Assembly (NCBI GenBank): GCA_027625915.1
Contig: JANTQA010000042.1
Span: 6,522,001-6,586,000 of the forward strand
Length of the DNA stretch: 64,000 bases
Reading direction: 5' to 3'
DNA from: Anaeramoeba flamelloides
Taxonomy: Eukaryota; Metamonada; Anaeramoebidae
The position numbers were made by a program, and so were the translations under genes. The notes beneath the pieces were generated by a model, which did not search any database, was not told the DNA's origin, and saw only the letters and a list, made by a program, of their open reading frames with translations. The number at the start of each line of letters is the position of its first letter. The stretch's first letter is position 1. Of the stretch, positions 13,655 through 23,486 are shown one piece after another.

Positions 13655-13990
13655 AAATTTAACGTAATAAAGAAAAAATAATGAAAATAAAGTGAAACGA
13701 AAAAATACTTATAATAGTAAAAAATATATAAATTCGGGCACCTAATGACCCACTCTGAGAGTTTTGAAATACCAATTATTAATCACGGATAGTGGATTTT
13801 TTATCTAAAAACGATAATCTTTCTATCGGGTTTTTGCTGCTCCTATGTATTCAGAACTCGTATAGTTTCTATTTGGTGATGAAAATGATAATAGTATTAT
13901 ATATATATGTAAATTATTTTTCTTCTTCACTTTTTTTTAACGATAAATTTTCAATAATTGATCCTTTCTCTAAATAAATATAATAATTAA
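13655..13990. repeat. R4 repeat, copy lacking hairpin insertions
   Basis: Aligns with 34036-34630. Shared words: 'TATAAATTCGGGCACC', 'ACCAATTATTAATCA', 'TAATCTTTCTAT', 'ATGAAAATGATA' and 'CCTTTCTCTAAATAAATA'. This copy runs straight through the two points (about 13770 and 13858) where the 34 kb copy carries hairpins, so it serves as an empty-site reference. Confidence 0.75.
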
Positions 13991-14084
13991 ATAAATTTTC
14001 AGTTTATTTCTTAAATTAATAAATAAAAAATGACATTAAAATGATCTGTAAACACTTCCTTTAATCAATAAAAAAAAAAAAAAA

Positions 14085-14460
14085 TGAATTTTATTTTTTT
14101 TTTTTATTGTTGAAGAAGTGTAAATTACACTCTGGATACCCTTTTACTTAAATTCCCTTTCAGAAATTTAAGCGTAAAATCATAGATTTCACGATTATTA
14201 TTTAATGAAAATAGTTTCAAACTGTTTTTTTTAAATTAATTCATTAAGATTTTTTTTTTTTTTTTTAATTTGTTATGAAATATTAATCTATCTTTTTCAT
14301 AGGAAGGATAGACCCATAAAAAATGATCAATATTTTCAATAATTTCTTGTTTTAATAAAGAGATCTAAATATTTGAACAACTATAGATCAAATGAAATAG
14401 GTTACTTTATTAAGTTTTTTTTAGAAACTTTATAGATGGTTTGAATCTATAAAAGTGCTA
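14085..14460 (-). mobile_element. LINE 3' remnant L1
   Basis: Read on the minus strand, a decayed frame contains EIIENIDHF, then a stretch matching the LINE remnant at 39.3 kb (RLIFHNK), and ends with the same tail ('AGTGTAAT...CACTTCTTCAATAAAA'). This corresponds to the C-terminal Cys-containing domain found after the reverse transcriptase in non-LTR retrotransposons. Only the 3' end remains; it is broken in several places. Confidence 0.65.
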
Positions 14461-14503
14461 AGGTTTTAAGAATAAGAATTGGTTTTACAAAATTGAGTTG
14501 CTT

Positions 14504-14504
<1 letters not shown>

Positions 14505-14554
<50 letters not shown>

Positions 14555-14880
14555 AAGTTTCCCAAATCTTGTTTTCGCAAAATCCCAGTACAAGATACCG
14601 ACTCGACAGCAAAAACCCAGTCCAGGTAACGACTCGACAGATTGTACGTAAAGTTCAATTCGGTTCACTTTGGTTGGCTTCAGATCGCATTCGTTGGATT
14701 CAGTTCTCCACAGTTGCATAAGTCCAGCTCAATTCATTTTAGATCTGATCATTAACAAGTTTGGTTAGGTTAGTCTGACCAAGTCCACCAATTCTTATAA
14801 TGATTTTTTATTCCTTGAACCTCTCCAAGCACCTAAAAAAACTGAAAGAGGAGGAACCCAAACAACTTAAAAAGGGAAAT
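14505..14880 (-). mobile_element. SINE-like poly(A)-tailed insert, G+C-richer
   Basis: On the minus strand, about 250-330 bp of clearly G+C-richer DNA ends in an unbroken A run of about 48 (14505-14552). It contains a repeated word 'CTGTCGAGTCG' twice, about 30 bp apart. An open frame crosses it and the poly(A) (polylysine tail), which I regard as fortuitous. The tail and orientation suggest a retroposed short element; no clear tRNA A/B box and no target duplication was found. The 5' limit (14760-14880) is uncertain. Confidence 0.45.
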
Positions 14881-14996
14881 TTGGAAAAGGTAAAAAGTAT
14901 AAAAAATCAAAAATGAATTTTATTTTAGGTAGGAGTATACAATATTAAATATACACTCTTTCTATATGATCATTTTATGATCAAACTTTTTCATAC

Positions 14997-15190
14997 AATC
15001 AGTTCCACTTTTAATAAACAAACTTTCAACAGGATTTAAGGTACAAAATAATCTCAAATTAAATCACAAAATTTGGAATTTTTTTTCCACAAATTAATAT
15101 GCCACAATTTGAATTTTGTGCCTTAATTTGAGATTTTTTTTGTTCAATAAATTTCGTTCAAAGTTTGTGTCTCAACAATGGAACTGACTA
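14997..15190. mobile_element. M1 MITE, copy 2
   Basis: Ends 'ATCAGTTCCACTTTT' and 'ATGGAACTGACT' are inverted. The inner arms 'ACAAACTTTCAAC' and 'CAAAGTTTGTGT' and the centre resemble the other two M1 copies. 'TATA' follows the right end. Confidence 0.75.
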
Positions 15191-16648
15191 TATATTTTAC
15201 TATACCAAACAAAAAGTATCTAAATTCTTCCCAAGTAACTAATTAAATGTTGTTTCAGTTCCTTGAATGTTGTATTGGAAAGTTTTAGATGGTAACATTG
15301 ACAACCTTTAGACTTCAAAAAAGGTACCCCCCCCTTATTATTTTTATTTCTGTCCACTCAATGAAATTATAAATTGAATAATTTTACAAATAATTTTTGT
15401 TTTCAATTTTCAATAATAAGTCATATTTTTTAAAATTTAATTTAAAAAAGATTATAATCAAAAAAAATTACAAAAAAATCAAAAAAAAAAGATGTTCTTC
15501 TACTATTTTAAACATCAAAACTACTTTAAGTAGGGAAAATAATAGATATATAATTTTCTATCCTTTCTAAAAACAAAATTTAAATATTTCCACTCTTTAC
15601 ATCCAAAAAAAACTACTTCCCAAATATATTAATTCAAAATACTACTATTCCCCTTAATTTCAAATGTATCTTAAATTATTCTAAGTTGATATCAATATTC
15701 GAAATATACTTTCAGATTAAGGAGAAGGCCAGATAAATAAGAGATCAAAAAAATAATTTTTATTTAAAATTGATTACTATCTAGGATTTGAATAAGTATT
15801 TTGGATTAATAAATATTCTACATTCAAAATCTTAAAAAAAACCTCAAATTATTAAAGTTTTATCTTTCCTCTAATATACACTCTTTTGAACCGATTTTTT
15901 TTTTACAGGTTTGATTTCAGATTTAATTGGGGTCTAAAATTCTGATCGTCCTTAAAAGATGTGAATTAAAAAATTGAAAGATTTTTTTTATTTTTTTAAT
16001 ATTTGGTTAGTCTCTCAATTTTTTGTTTCTATGAAGGCCTATTTTTTTGTTATCTTAAAAACCCTTCTAAGAAGACATACTTTGGATTTTTAACAATTTA
16101 AAGTCCACTGCGATCGAATTTTTCAAAAGGGATTTTGTTTTATTCAGAAGAATTATTTTTGAATGTACATCCTAAAATTTCATAACTTGTGATTGTGTTC
16201 ACTTAACCACGAGACGTAAATGAAAGCTAAGTAGAGAATTAAAATTCATCAGTCTCCATAACCTTTAATTTTATCATTTTTTCTTTGTTTGTTTTTTGAA
16301 ATGTAAATAGTTTCATCAATTTTTTTTTTATTTTTTTTTATTCTTTGTAAATTTTTTTACACAACCGTCAGATATAAAACAATTTTACTTTTTAACCAAA
16401 ACAGTATTACTTTGAATTTCTGTTTGACTGTTTTCTTCAAAATTTTCCTTTCATATTTACCAAACGAGGTTTTTCTTTTTTTGTTTTTTACTAATTTTTT
16501 TTTCTTTTTTTTTAAACATTCTTTTTTGATCTCGATTTAATAAATAGAATCCCAAGAATTAGTTTATCTTTCAAGCAACAACTAGATTTTTTTACTCTTC
16601 ATTTTTTTTTATAACACACCCTCTTTTATATTTTCTGAAAAACATTAA

Positions 16649-17950
16649 ATGAACGAACCACAATTGAACATGAATGAAGAAACAAAAAATATTCAGGAGA
16701 AGAAAATTAACGAACAAAGCAATGTAACAATTCTACAAAATACTGAAAAAGGTAATAACATTAGTAGCAACAGCAACAGTAACAGTAACAGTAACAGTAG
16801 TTTAGTGAATGATAATAAAGAAAGTTTAAATCCAAATTTAATGAACAATCAAAACAATGTTTACTCACCAAATGAAAAAAGAAATGATCGTGAGAAAGAT
16901 AGGTTTAGCTATCGAAACTATTCTCCTGAAAGAAATAAGGAAAGGGAAAGGGATAGAGATAGAGACAGAGATAGAGAAAGGGAAAGAGAAAGAGAAAGAG
17001 ATCGATTTTATTCAAAAAACCAAAGCAGAAGAAGATCTCCAATTGGTGAAAGGGATAATTTTTATGATGACGAAAGAAGGAGAAGTTATGGACGAAGAAG
17101 AAACGACAGGAGATACACTTCGCCAACAAGAGATAATAAATACTATTGGGAAAGATCAAGAAGATCTCCAATAAGAGAAAGAGAAAGAGAAAGGGGAAGG
17201 GAAAGAGATAGAGAAAGAGATAGAGAAAGAGAAAGAGGAAGGGATCGATATCAAATAAGAGAAAGAGAAAGAGATCGAAATCGAGATCGAGATCGATACC
17301 ATATAAGAGAAAGAGAAAGACAAAGAGAAAGATACCGATCACCAATTAGGAGAAATAGAAGACGCACACCATCTCCAGAAAAATACAGAACTAATGAAAA
17401 ATTCATTAACCAAAATAAACAAATTCAGAACAATAACAATGATCAATATAAAAGAGAAGAACAAAACAAAGAGGAAAATTTTGAAATTCTTAATAAACAA
17501 TTTAACCCTAATCTAATTTCATCCCAAACAAATAAAAATGAAATACGCAATGATAAGATTTTCAATAAAAATCTAAATATTGAAGAAATTACAAAAGAAT
17601 TAAATTCAGAACTTTCAAAAATAAAAAAACCTGATTTCATTTCTCGTCAAAATTTCTCACAAAATAAAATTAATCATGAAAATATAAATAATAACACCTT
17701 TAAATCTCAAAATCAAGTTATGATGGAGGACCAAACAATCAAGACAAATGAAAACGACTCCAGAATTACAAACGAAAGTTTAATAAACTCTAATACAAAT
17801 AATAAAGAGACGATTCAATTCAACAACCAACCTCAAACAAATCTTCATTCAAATATCCCACAAAGAAAACGTTCATACAGCAATAATAATCGTTATCATC
17901 ATCAAAATAACCAATTTCAAAAAAGAAGAAAAGATATTATCAATTCGTAA
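16649..17950 (+). CDS. SR-related arginine-rich nuclear protein, 433 aa
   Basis: Single-exon ORF from a true ATG after a T-rich leader. Residues about 1-75 are Asn/Ser/Glu-rich, with a (SN)5 run near 41-50. Residues about 77-250 are RE/RD/RS-rich with SP sites (RRSPIGERD, RRSPIRERE, YRSPIRRN, RRTPSPEKY). The C-terminal half is Asn/Gln/Lys-rich and ends in a basic KRRKDIINS tail. This composition matches SR-related splicing factors and nuclear-speckle proteins, where SP/RS sites are phosphorylated by SR or Clk kinases. No RRM or zinc finger is present, so RNA binding is not shown and orthology cannot be set. The repetitive AGAGAAAGAG DNA gives long antisense frames that are not genes. A role in splicing is inference from composition. 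Confidence 0.8.
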   Translation: MNEPQLNMNEETKNIQEKKINEQSNVTILQNTEKGNNISSNSNSNSNSNSSLVNDNKESLNPNLMNNQNNVYSPNEKRNDREKDRFSYRNYSPERNKERERDRDRDRDRERERERERDRFYSKNQSRRRSPIGERDNFYDDERRRSYGRRRNDRRYTSPTRDNKYYWERSRRSPIRERERERGRERDRERDRERERGRDRYQIRERERDRNRDRDRYHIRERERQRERYRSPIRRNRRRTPSPEKYRTNEKFINQNKQIQNNNNDQYKREEQNKEENFEILNKQFNPNLISSQTNKNEIRNDKIFNKNLNIEEITKELNSELSKIKKPDFISRQNFSQNKINHENINNNTFKSQNQVMMEDQTIKTNENDSRITNESLINSNTNNKETIQFNNQPQTNLHSNIPQRKRSYSNNNRYHHQNNQFQKRRKDIINS

Positions 17951-18251
17951 TTTTTCTTTTTTCTTTTTTCTTTTACCTTTAATCTTTTATCTTTTATCTA
18001 CAATCCTTTTTTTGTTTTTTTGTTTTAAATTTTAATATTGATTCATTGATCAGATTATTTTCCAAAAAGAATCACTCACATAGGTTTTTCTTTAATGTAT
18101 TTTTTCAGAAAATTGAACAATGAATCAAGAATATATTTTACATTCATAAATATTAACCCGAATTTTTAATAATTTTTTTCAAATCAACAATAAATAAAAG
18201 TAAAAAAAAATAAAAATATACTCAGTATCAAAAAGGCCAGTACACAAGTGT

Positions 18252-18634
18252 AAAAATGATTTCTGAATTTTTCATGTTTTTTTGATTAAAATTGTGTTTT
18301 TTTCATTAAAAAAATACTTTTTTCTGTATGCTCTCAAGGGTCAAGAAACTTGACCATATATTTGATGTATTTAGTAACATTCTATTGTTTTTAAAAAAGA
18401 AAGGAAGTGATTTGGGATAGAAACGTCAAGATAAAATCGAAAATACGCTTTCCTAAATCAAACAAACTCAAACATCTCCAATAGTTTATTAAATGGAATT
18501 TGTTGTCATTTAAAACATCTGAACATATTTTTAAATCTCCAGTCACTTTGATGGCATACAGAAAAGTATCACAGTTAATGAAAAAATCACAATTTTAATC
18601 AAAAAAACATGAAAAATTCAGAAATCATTTTTCC
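18252..18634. mobile_element. foldback element P1 with about 80 bp arms
   Basis: 'AAATGATTTCTGAATTTTTC' at the left end returns as 'GAAAAATTCAGAAATCATTT' at the right; the arms also share the segment around 'CATGTTTTTTTGATTAAAAT' in inverse. The centre of about 220 bp is unique and non-coding. It directly abuts the R5 repeat. Confidence 0.75.
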
Positions 18635-18635
18635 A

Positions 18636-19700
18636 AAGATTTGCATGAAAAAATAAAATTGAAAAAAAAATTTAGACAAAACTATTACTTCAATTACCAT
18701 TTCATCCTTGTTAATCGAGTTTATTCGCAATAGAATCAAAATTCCAGAACTTCAAATTCATGAGGCTATTATATTTATTGTTGTCAGTATAACCACGATT
18801 TTTAAAAGTCTCTAGTCAAGAAAAAAAAGGTGTTTTTTCGGGTAAATAATTTTTAAATGGATGTAACAATGAATTTTCCTTCAATTCAACTTTAGGATAT
18901 TTTTTTGAATGGATAATAACTAATAGTTTTGAAAACACTCTACTCATCTAATAAAACCGAAAATAGAGAAAGAAAATCACTAATGATAATTATTACTAAG
19001 TGTCCGTAGAGTGTCAAGTGCCGTAGAGTGCCTAGCTTTTCCAGAATTCAAAAGAATTTAGTAAAAATCTTAGATTACACTCAATTCTTTAAAAGATCTG
19101 GAAAACCGAACCGATGATTTTTTTTAAATTTTGGAATAAACCTAAAATCTTTGATTTTACTCAATTATTTTGAATTCTGGAAAACTTAACGAAAGTGTCC
19201 GTCAAGTGCCGAGGTTTTCTAGAATTCAAAAGAATCAAGTAAAATCAAATAGATTTTACTTTATTCTTTTAAATTCTGGAAAACCTAACGAAAAGTGTAC
19301 TAGGTTTTTTTTACTTTTTGAAATAAACTGAAAATTCCAAAAATTTTCAGTTTATTCCAAAAATTAACAAAAACCACACGGAAAATCAAAAAAAAATAAT
19401 ATTTTTTTCAATTTATAAAAATAAATAATTCTTTAATAGTCAAAATAATTGGTTATCCATTTGAAAGATATTTATTAAATTTAAAATGCTTTTAAAATAT
19501 ATCCTAAATGACTCATAACCTCTTTACTGTGATTAAAAAAAATATTCAAATATTTTACTATTAAATTGGAAAAAAAAAACAATAGAACCTGGAAAATTGA
19601 ATTTTTCAACTTTAAATTGTAAAATATCTTGAAAAATAATTTTTGATCAAAGATTTTTTATTAACTAATAGTGTTTATTATAAATGAGGTTATCAAAAAG
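18636..19700. repeat. R5 dispersed repeat, copy 1, containing hairpin array 3
   Basis: About 1.06 kb that aligns with 36530-37600. Shared words: 'AAAGTCTCTAGTCAAGAAAA' on the left, 'CCTGGAAAATTGAATTTTTC' on the right. The hairpin array lies inside at the same relative place in both copies. Confidence 0.75.
18995..19385. repeat. hairpin array 3 (order A, B/A, A, B)
   Basis: Linker 'GTGTCAAGTGCCGTAGAGTG' leads into an A palindrome (about 19020-19107, arms CTTTTCCAGAATTC / TCTGGAAAA), a fused B/A piece, a very good A palindrome (19208-19288, arms AATTCAAAAGAAT and ATTCTTTTAAATT), and a B palindrome (19299-19377, GAAATAAACTGAAAAT and its inverse). The linker repeats before each unit. Confidence 0.75.
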
Positions 19701-20040
19701 TAAAAAATTAGCAAATGTTTGATTTTTTTTTTTCAAAAATTTTTTTCATGATCGTTATGTGGAATAAAAAAAAAATTCGAACTTGAAAAAAAAAACACAT
19801 TCTATTTTCTGTTTAAGGATTTGTGATCAAACTATATTTATTAAATTATGTTTGTAAAGGATTAAAATAACCTATTATTATTAAAATTTATGATATCTTT
19901 TTCGGAATCACAAAGATCACAGAAACAGGCAGGGTGGATATGTAAGGATATTTATGTTGGGAAAAAATAATGATCATAAGACATTTTAATCTTGAAATAT
20001 AATACCGATAAATTCAACAAAATTTAAAAAAAATTACTTC

Positions 20041-20280
20041 AATTTCCTTTTTTACAATTTGAAAACTTTGCTTTCAAAACATTTCTTGATAAAAATGATT
20101 TCTAAAACAAATTATTTTTACCGTTTCATTGAATTTAAACGAATAAAATTATTTATTTTTCTTTTCAGAAGTTGTCTAAAAAAATCCACAAAATGGAATT
20201 TGAGCCAAAAAGTATTTAAAGATTTTTTGAATTTAACAGTACACATCACCAAAAGAAAAAAATAAACACTGAAAATTGAA
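20041..20280 (+). pseudogene. decayed relative of the 35128 ORF
   Basis: About 200 bp aligns with 35168-35300: both have 'TCAATTTCC' then 'CTTTGCTTTCAAAACATT' (here) or 'CTCTTGCTTTTCAAACATTA' (there), then 'GAATTTAAACG' / 'CGATTAAACAG'. The reading frame is interrupted here, so this is a dead copy. The family is unknown. Confidence 0.45.
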
Positions 20281-20559
20281 GTTAGCCAAAAACACATCTT
20301 GGATTTCAGTTATACATCTTTTATAAATTATTTTTTCAAAGTTCTCATAATTTTATGTAATTAAGAAAAGATAGCTATTAAACTCATTAAGATTCGAATA
20401 CCCACATTTTTAAAATTACCGACTTTTGAAAAAATAACACCTATTTTTGGGTGTATTTTTTTGTTTTGAAATAAGTTACAATGAATGAACTTTAGATTGA
20501 ACATTAAGTATGAAAAAAGAATAAATGTTAAAACAATTTGCAGAAAAAAACCAGGAGGA

Positions 20560-20775
20560 ATGTATATAAAAACTCAAACATGGAAAAATATAAAATGATA
20601 AAAAAAATATTCGAAAAAAAAGAAAAAAGAAAATGAAAAAAAAAATTATTAAACTAAATTCGTAAAAAATGATCTGATCTAAAAATTGAAAATTCAGTTT
20701 GAGACGAAGAATCTGAATTAAACTCATAGAATATGCTCTATTTATTCAATAAAAATGGACACCTTTGTCTGAAAA
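20560..20775. mobile_element. R2 dispersed repeat, right-hand fragment
   Basis: Shares 'GATCTGATCTAAAA', 'TTAAACTCATAGAATATG' and the end 'CCTTTGTCTGAAAAAG' with the R2 copies at 8.2 and 27.9 kb. Confidence 0.5.
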
Positions 20776-20982
20776 AGTGTATAATCAAATAAAAAAAAAA
20801 AAAAAAGGGATTCTTACATAGTTTTTATGGTTGGTAATCAATAAATTAACTAAAAACAATAATCTAAAATAAATAAATAAAATCTTGTTTTTAAATTGGT
20901 ACATTTTTTGTAATTAAACCGTTATTTTTGATCTAAGATGTTTTGTTTCCTTTTTTCAAAGATGTTATTTAACGTTATCGCT

Positions 20983-21116
<134 letters not shown>

Positions 21117-21193
21117 GCTAAATTTCAAAAATAGGGTGAGATTTTTCATCCTCAAAAAATTTGTTTCATTTTTTTTTTTTAATTTGAATAATA

Positions 21194-21335
21194 ATGTCTT
21201 TTACTAAAGTGTTTAGAGATAATAACCAAAATAGATTAATAAATAAAAATATAGTGTAATCACTTTATTTTTTGAAAGGCAAATGAAAAAAGAAAAAAAT
21301 ATTAAAAAAAAAGTTTGCCCCTAATTTTGAAATTT

Positions 21336-21370
<35 letters not shown>

Positions 21371-23486
21371 TTAAGATATATTTATTAACAAAATTTCAAA
21401 ATATATATATATTTTTTTGATATTAAAACAAAACAAACAATTAAACATACACTTTTATAAAAATTTAGTACAAAAATACAATCTGATGAAATCTCGATAA
21501 GAGATTATTTTGAAAAGTATAAAGAAACGGGGTGGTTTCAATACAAATATAAACCTGAAGAAATCAAATCAAGATATGAAAGAAGAATTAAAAATTCACA
21601 TCAGCAATTAACAAATTTCACCAAGGAATTAGAGGGGAAAAAACTTGAAGAATTTAATAATGATTTTGATTATGAAAAGGAATCCTTAAAAGGGAACATT
21701 TTTGGGGTAGAAAAGTTGATGAGTGGGAAAAATTCAAATTTAAAAAACATTTTAACATTTGATAACGATATGAAACCAAATTTAACTGAGCTTTCACCAG
21801 ATTCAGAAAAAATTCTTTTTATTAGCAATGTCCACCCAATGACTAAAAGAAAAGAACTCTATTCTATCGTGTCCACCCTACCAGGCTTTGTTGCGCTTAT
21901 CGTTTCTGAACCACAATTGACAAATCGTTATGTAAGATTTTCATGGGTAATTTTCGAAAGTTCCAAATATGTTAATAATGCATTAGTGGCGCTCCGCGGG
22001 CATCATATGATAAATAACAGATTGAAAGTTAGTCAACATAAAGCGATCACGAGAAGGAAAAGTATTGTTCCACCGCACACCAATTTTAAAGAAAGAATAG
22101 AGTATGATCTGAATCAGATACAACAATTAACAGAAATTTTAGATAAAGAAAAATTTATTGACAAATCGAAAAATCCTATTTACAAATACATTGAGCAAAA
22201 TGAGAAAGATAAAGAAAACCCATTGACAAAAAAAAACAAATTAGATTTATTTATTGATTATATAAGGCAAGTTCATTCGTTTTGCTATTATTATGGAGAA
22301 GAATTTGAAGATTTTCATTCATTATTAATGAAAGTTGGGAAAACGTTAAGAGCTCCTGCTGAATTATTTATTGACCAACAAAATAAAATTTTAAACAATA
22401 TGGGAATTACTCCTATTTTAAAAAAATTATCAGTAATTCGTTCACAAAAAATTGAAAATGAGAATCAGATTGAAAAAGAAAATTTAGATATAAATGAAAA
22501 AAATAATGAAAATGAAAAAGAAAAAGAAAAAGAAAATGAAAAAGCATTAAAACGTGAAATTATAGAAGAAGAGGAGGATGAGGATGAGGATGAGGATGAG
22601 GATGAGGGAGAGGAAGAAAAGGGGGGAGATATAAATGAAAAAAATAAAGAAGAAGAAAAAACAATAATAGAAAATGAAGAAAAAGATCTCATAGAAAATA
22701 ATGAAAAAGACAAAAAAAATTGATTTTGAAAATATGAATAAAAATAAAAATAACAATGATGATTACGATGAAGATGAAGATGAAGATGAAATGAAAAAAA
22801 ATGAAGAAGCAATTCAAGAAGAAGAAAATAATCAAAAAACTAATTTACAAAATTCTGAAAAGATAATTACTCTGAAAGATATTAATCCTCAAAATACTAA
22901 CATAACTGAACAACAACAATTACAGCAATTACAGCAATTACAACAGCCGGGATTATTGGAATTGCTAACAAGAGGTGGGCAAGATGAATTTAGTAGACTG
23001 ATTAGAAATGAAAAACAACCATGGCAAATTTGGGAGGAAAAATTAGATCAAAAAATTCAAAAAAGAATTAAAGCAAAACAATTTTTCGAAGAATCCTTTA
23101 CTGCTGCCACTTTGATTCGATCTAAAACCAGCGAATTTTATGAAAAAAATACACTAAAGGTAAACAATAAAAAATATAAATGTGGCAAATGTGGGAAATT
23201 TTTTATTGCCTCAAAATTTGTTGAAAAGCATTTGAATATTAAACATAAAATAGACATTAATCTCATCAAAAAAGAATCCCTTCAAGAGCAATTTTTTTTA
23301 AATTATATTAATGATGAGAGTAAATTAACATTTAAAGATACCGATAACGCAACCAGATCCAGATCGAAAAATAGAAATAATAGCTATAACAGAGCAAGTT
23401 TCAATAACAATAATTCAAATAGAAATTGGAGGAAGCCTCAATTACCCTTTGATTATAATAGAAGTAGGAATACAAATATCAATTAA
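21194..23486 (+). CDS. ARS2/SE: Ars2/SERRATE zinc-finger RNA-processing protein
   Basis: Exon 1 is 21194-21255 (ATG, MSFTKVFRDNNQNRLI), then a 213 bp intron (GTAATC...TTTAG), then exon 2 21469-23486; about 692 aa. Ars2/SERRATE is the adaptor linking the nuclear cap-binding complex to miRNA processing, the exosome or export. Family landmarks in order: N-terminal helical domain (FEKYKETGWFQYKYKPEEI), RRM-like core (FISNVHPMTKRKELY...LPGFVALIVSEPQ; VRFSWVIFESS), helical LDLFIDYIRQVHSFCYYY, and one C2H2 finger near residues 592-613 (YKCGKCGKFF...FVEKHLNIKH). The C-terminus is RS/RN-rich. An inserted E/D/K/N-rich region lies between core and finger. There the frame shifts at an A8 run (about 22712-22719): one A fewer would join both halves without a stop. 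That may be an assembly error or a real lesion. Start chosen because the splice phases then agree and the N-terminus fits the family. Confidence 0.85.
21338..21368. repeat. (TA)n run inside Ars2 intron 1
   Basis: An alternating AT run of about 30 bp lies in the single Ars2 intron, with a second shorter one near 21401. Simple sequence; no function claimed. Confidence 0.9.

Larger units (their letters stand above)
10411..16648. other. 6.2 kb gene-free, repeat-filled interval
   Basis: Holds a long-arm foldback (11478-12037), an M1 MITE (12816-13009), a hairpin array (13330-13650), the R4 repeat (13655-13990), a LINE 3' remnant (14085-14460), a poly(A)-tailed SINE-like insert (14505-14880) and a second M1 MITE (14997-15190). 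From 15200 to 16600 nothing is recognised. The last 300 bp are T-rich and may include the promoter and 5' leader of the SR-like gene. Confidence 0.5.

Noticed and set aside
14447-14719. ORF ending in a polylysine tract as a possible gene
   Set aside because: The lysines are the poly(A) tail of the SINE-like insert; no homologue recognised and the start has no gene context.
14760-14880. tRNA gene near the 'GAGGTTCAAGG' (minus strand) word
   Set aside because: No matching acceptor, D or anticodon stems could be built around it; no tRNA was found anywhere in the window.
16905-17345. Long antisense frame (Leu/Phe-rich, membrane-like) opposite the SR-like gene
   Set aside because: It is the complement of AGAGAAAGAG-type codons; composition is fully explained by the sense RE/RD tract.
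18995-19385. Hairpin arrays as a CRISPR-like repeat-spacer array
   Set aside because: Units are themselves palindromes of different types without unique spacers, in a eukaryotic genome and with no cas-like genes.
22465-22812. Antisense Ser/Phe-rich frames opposite the acidic part of Ars2
   Set aside because: Shadow of GAA/GAT/AAA codons in the sense gene.
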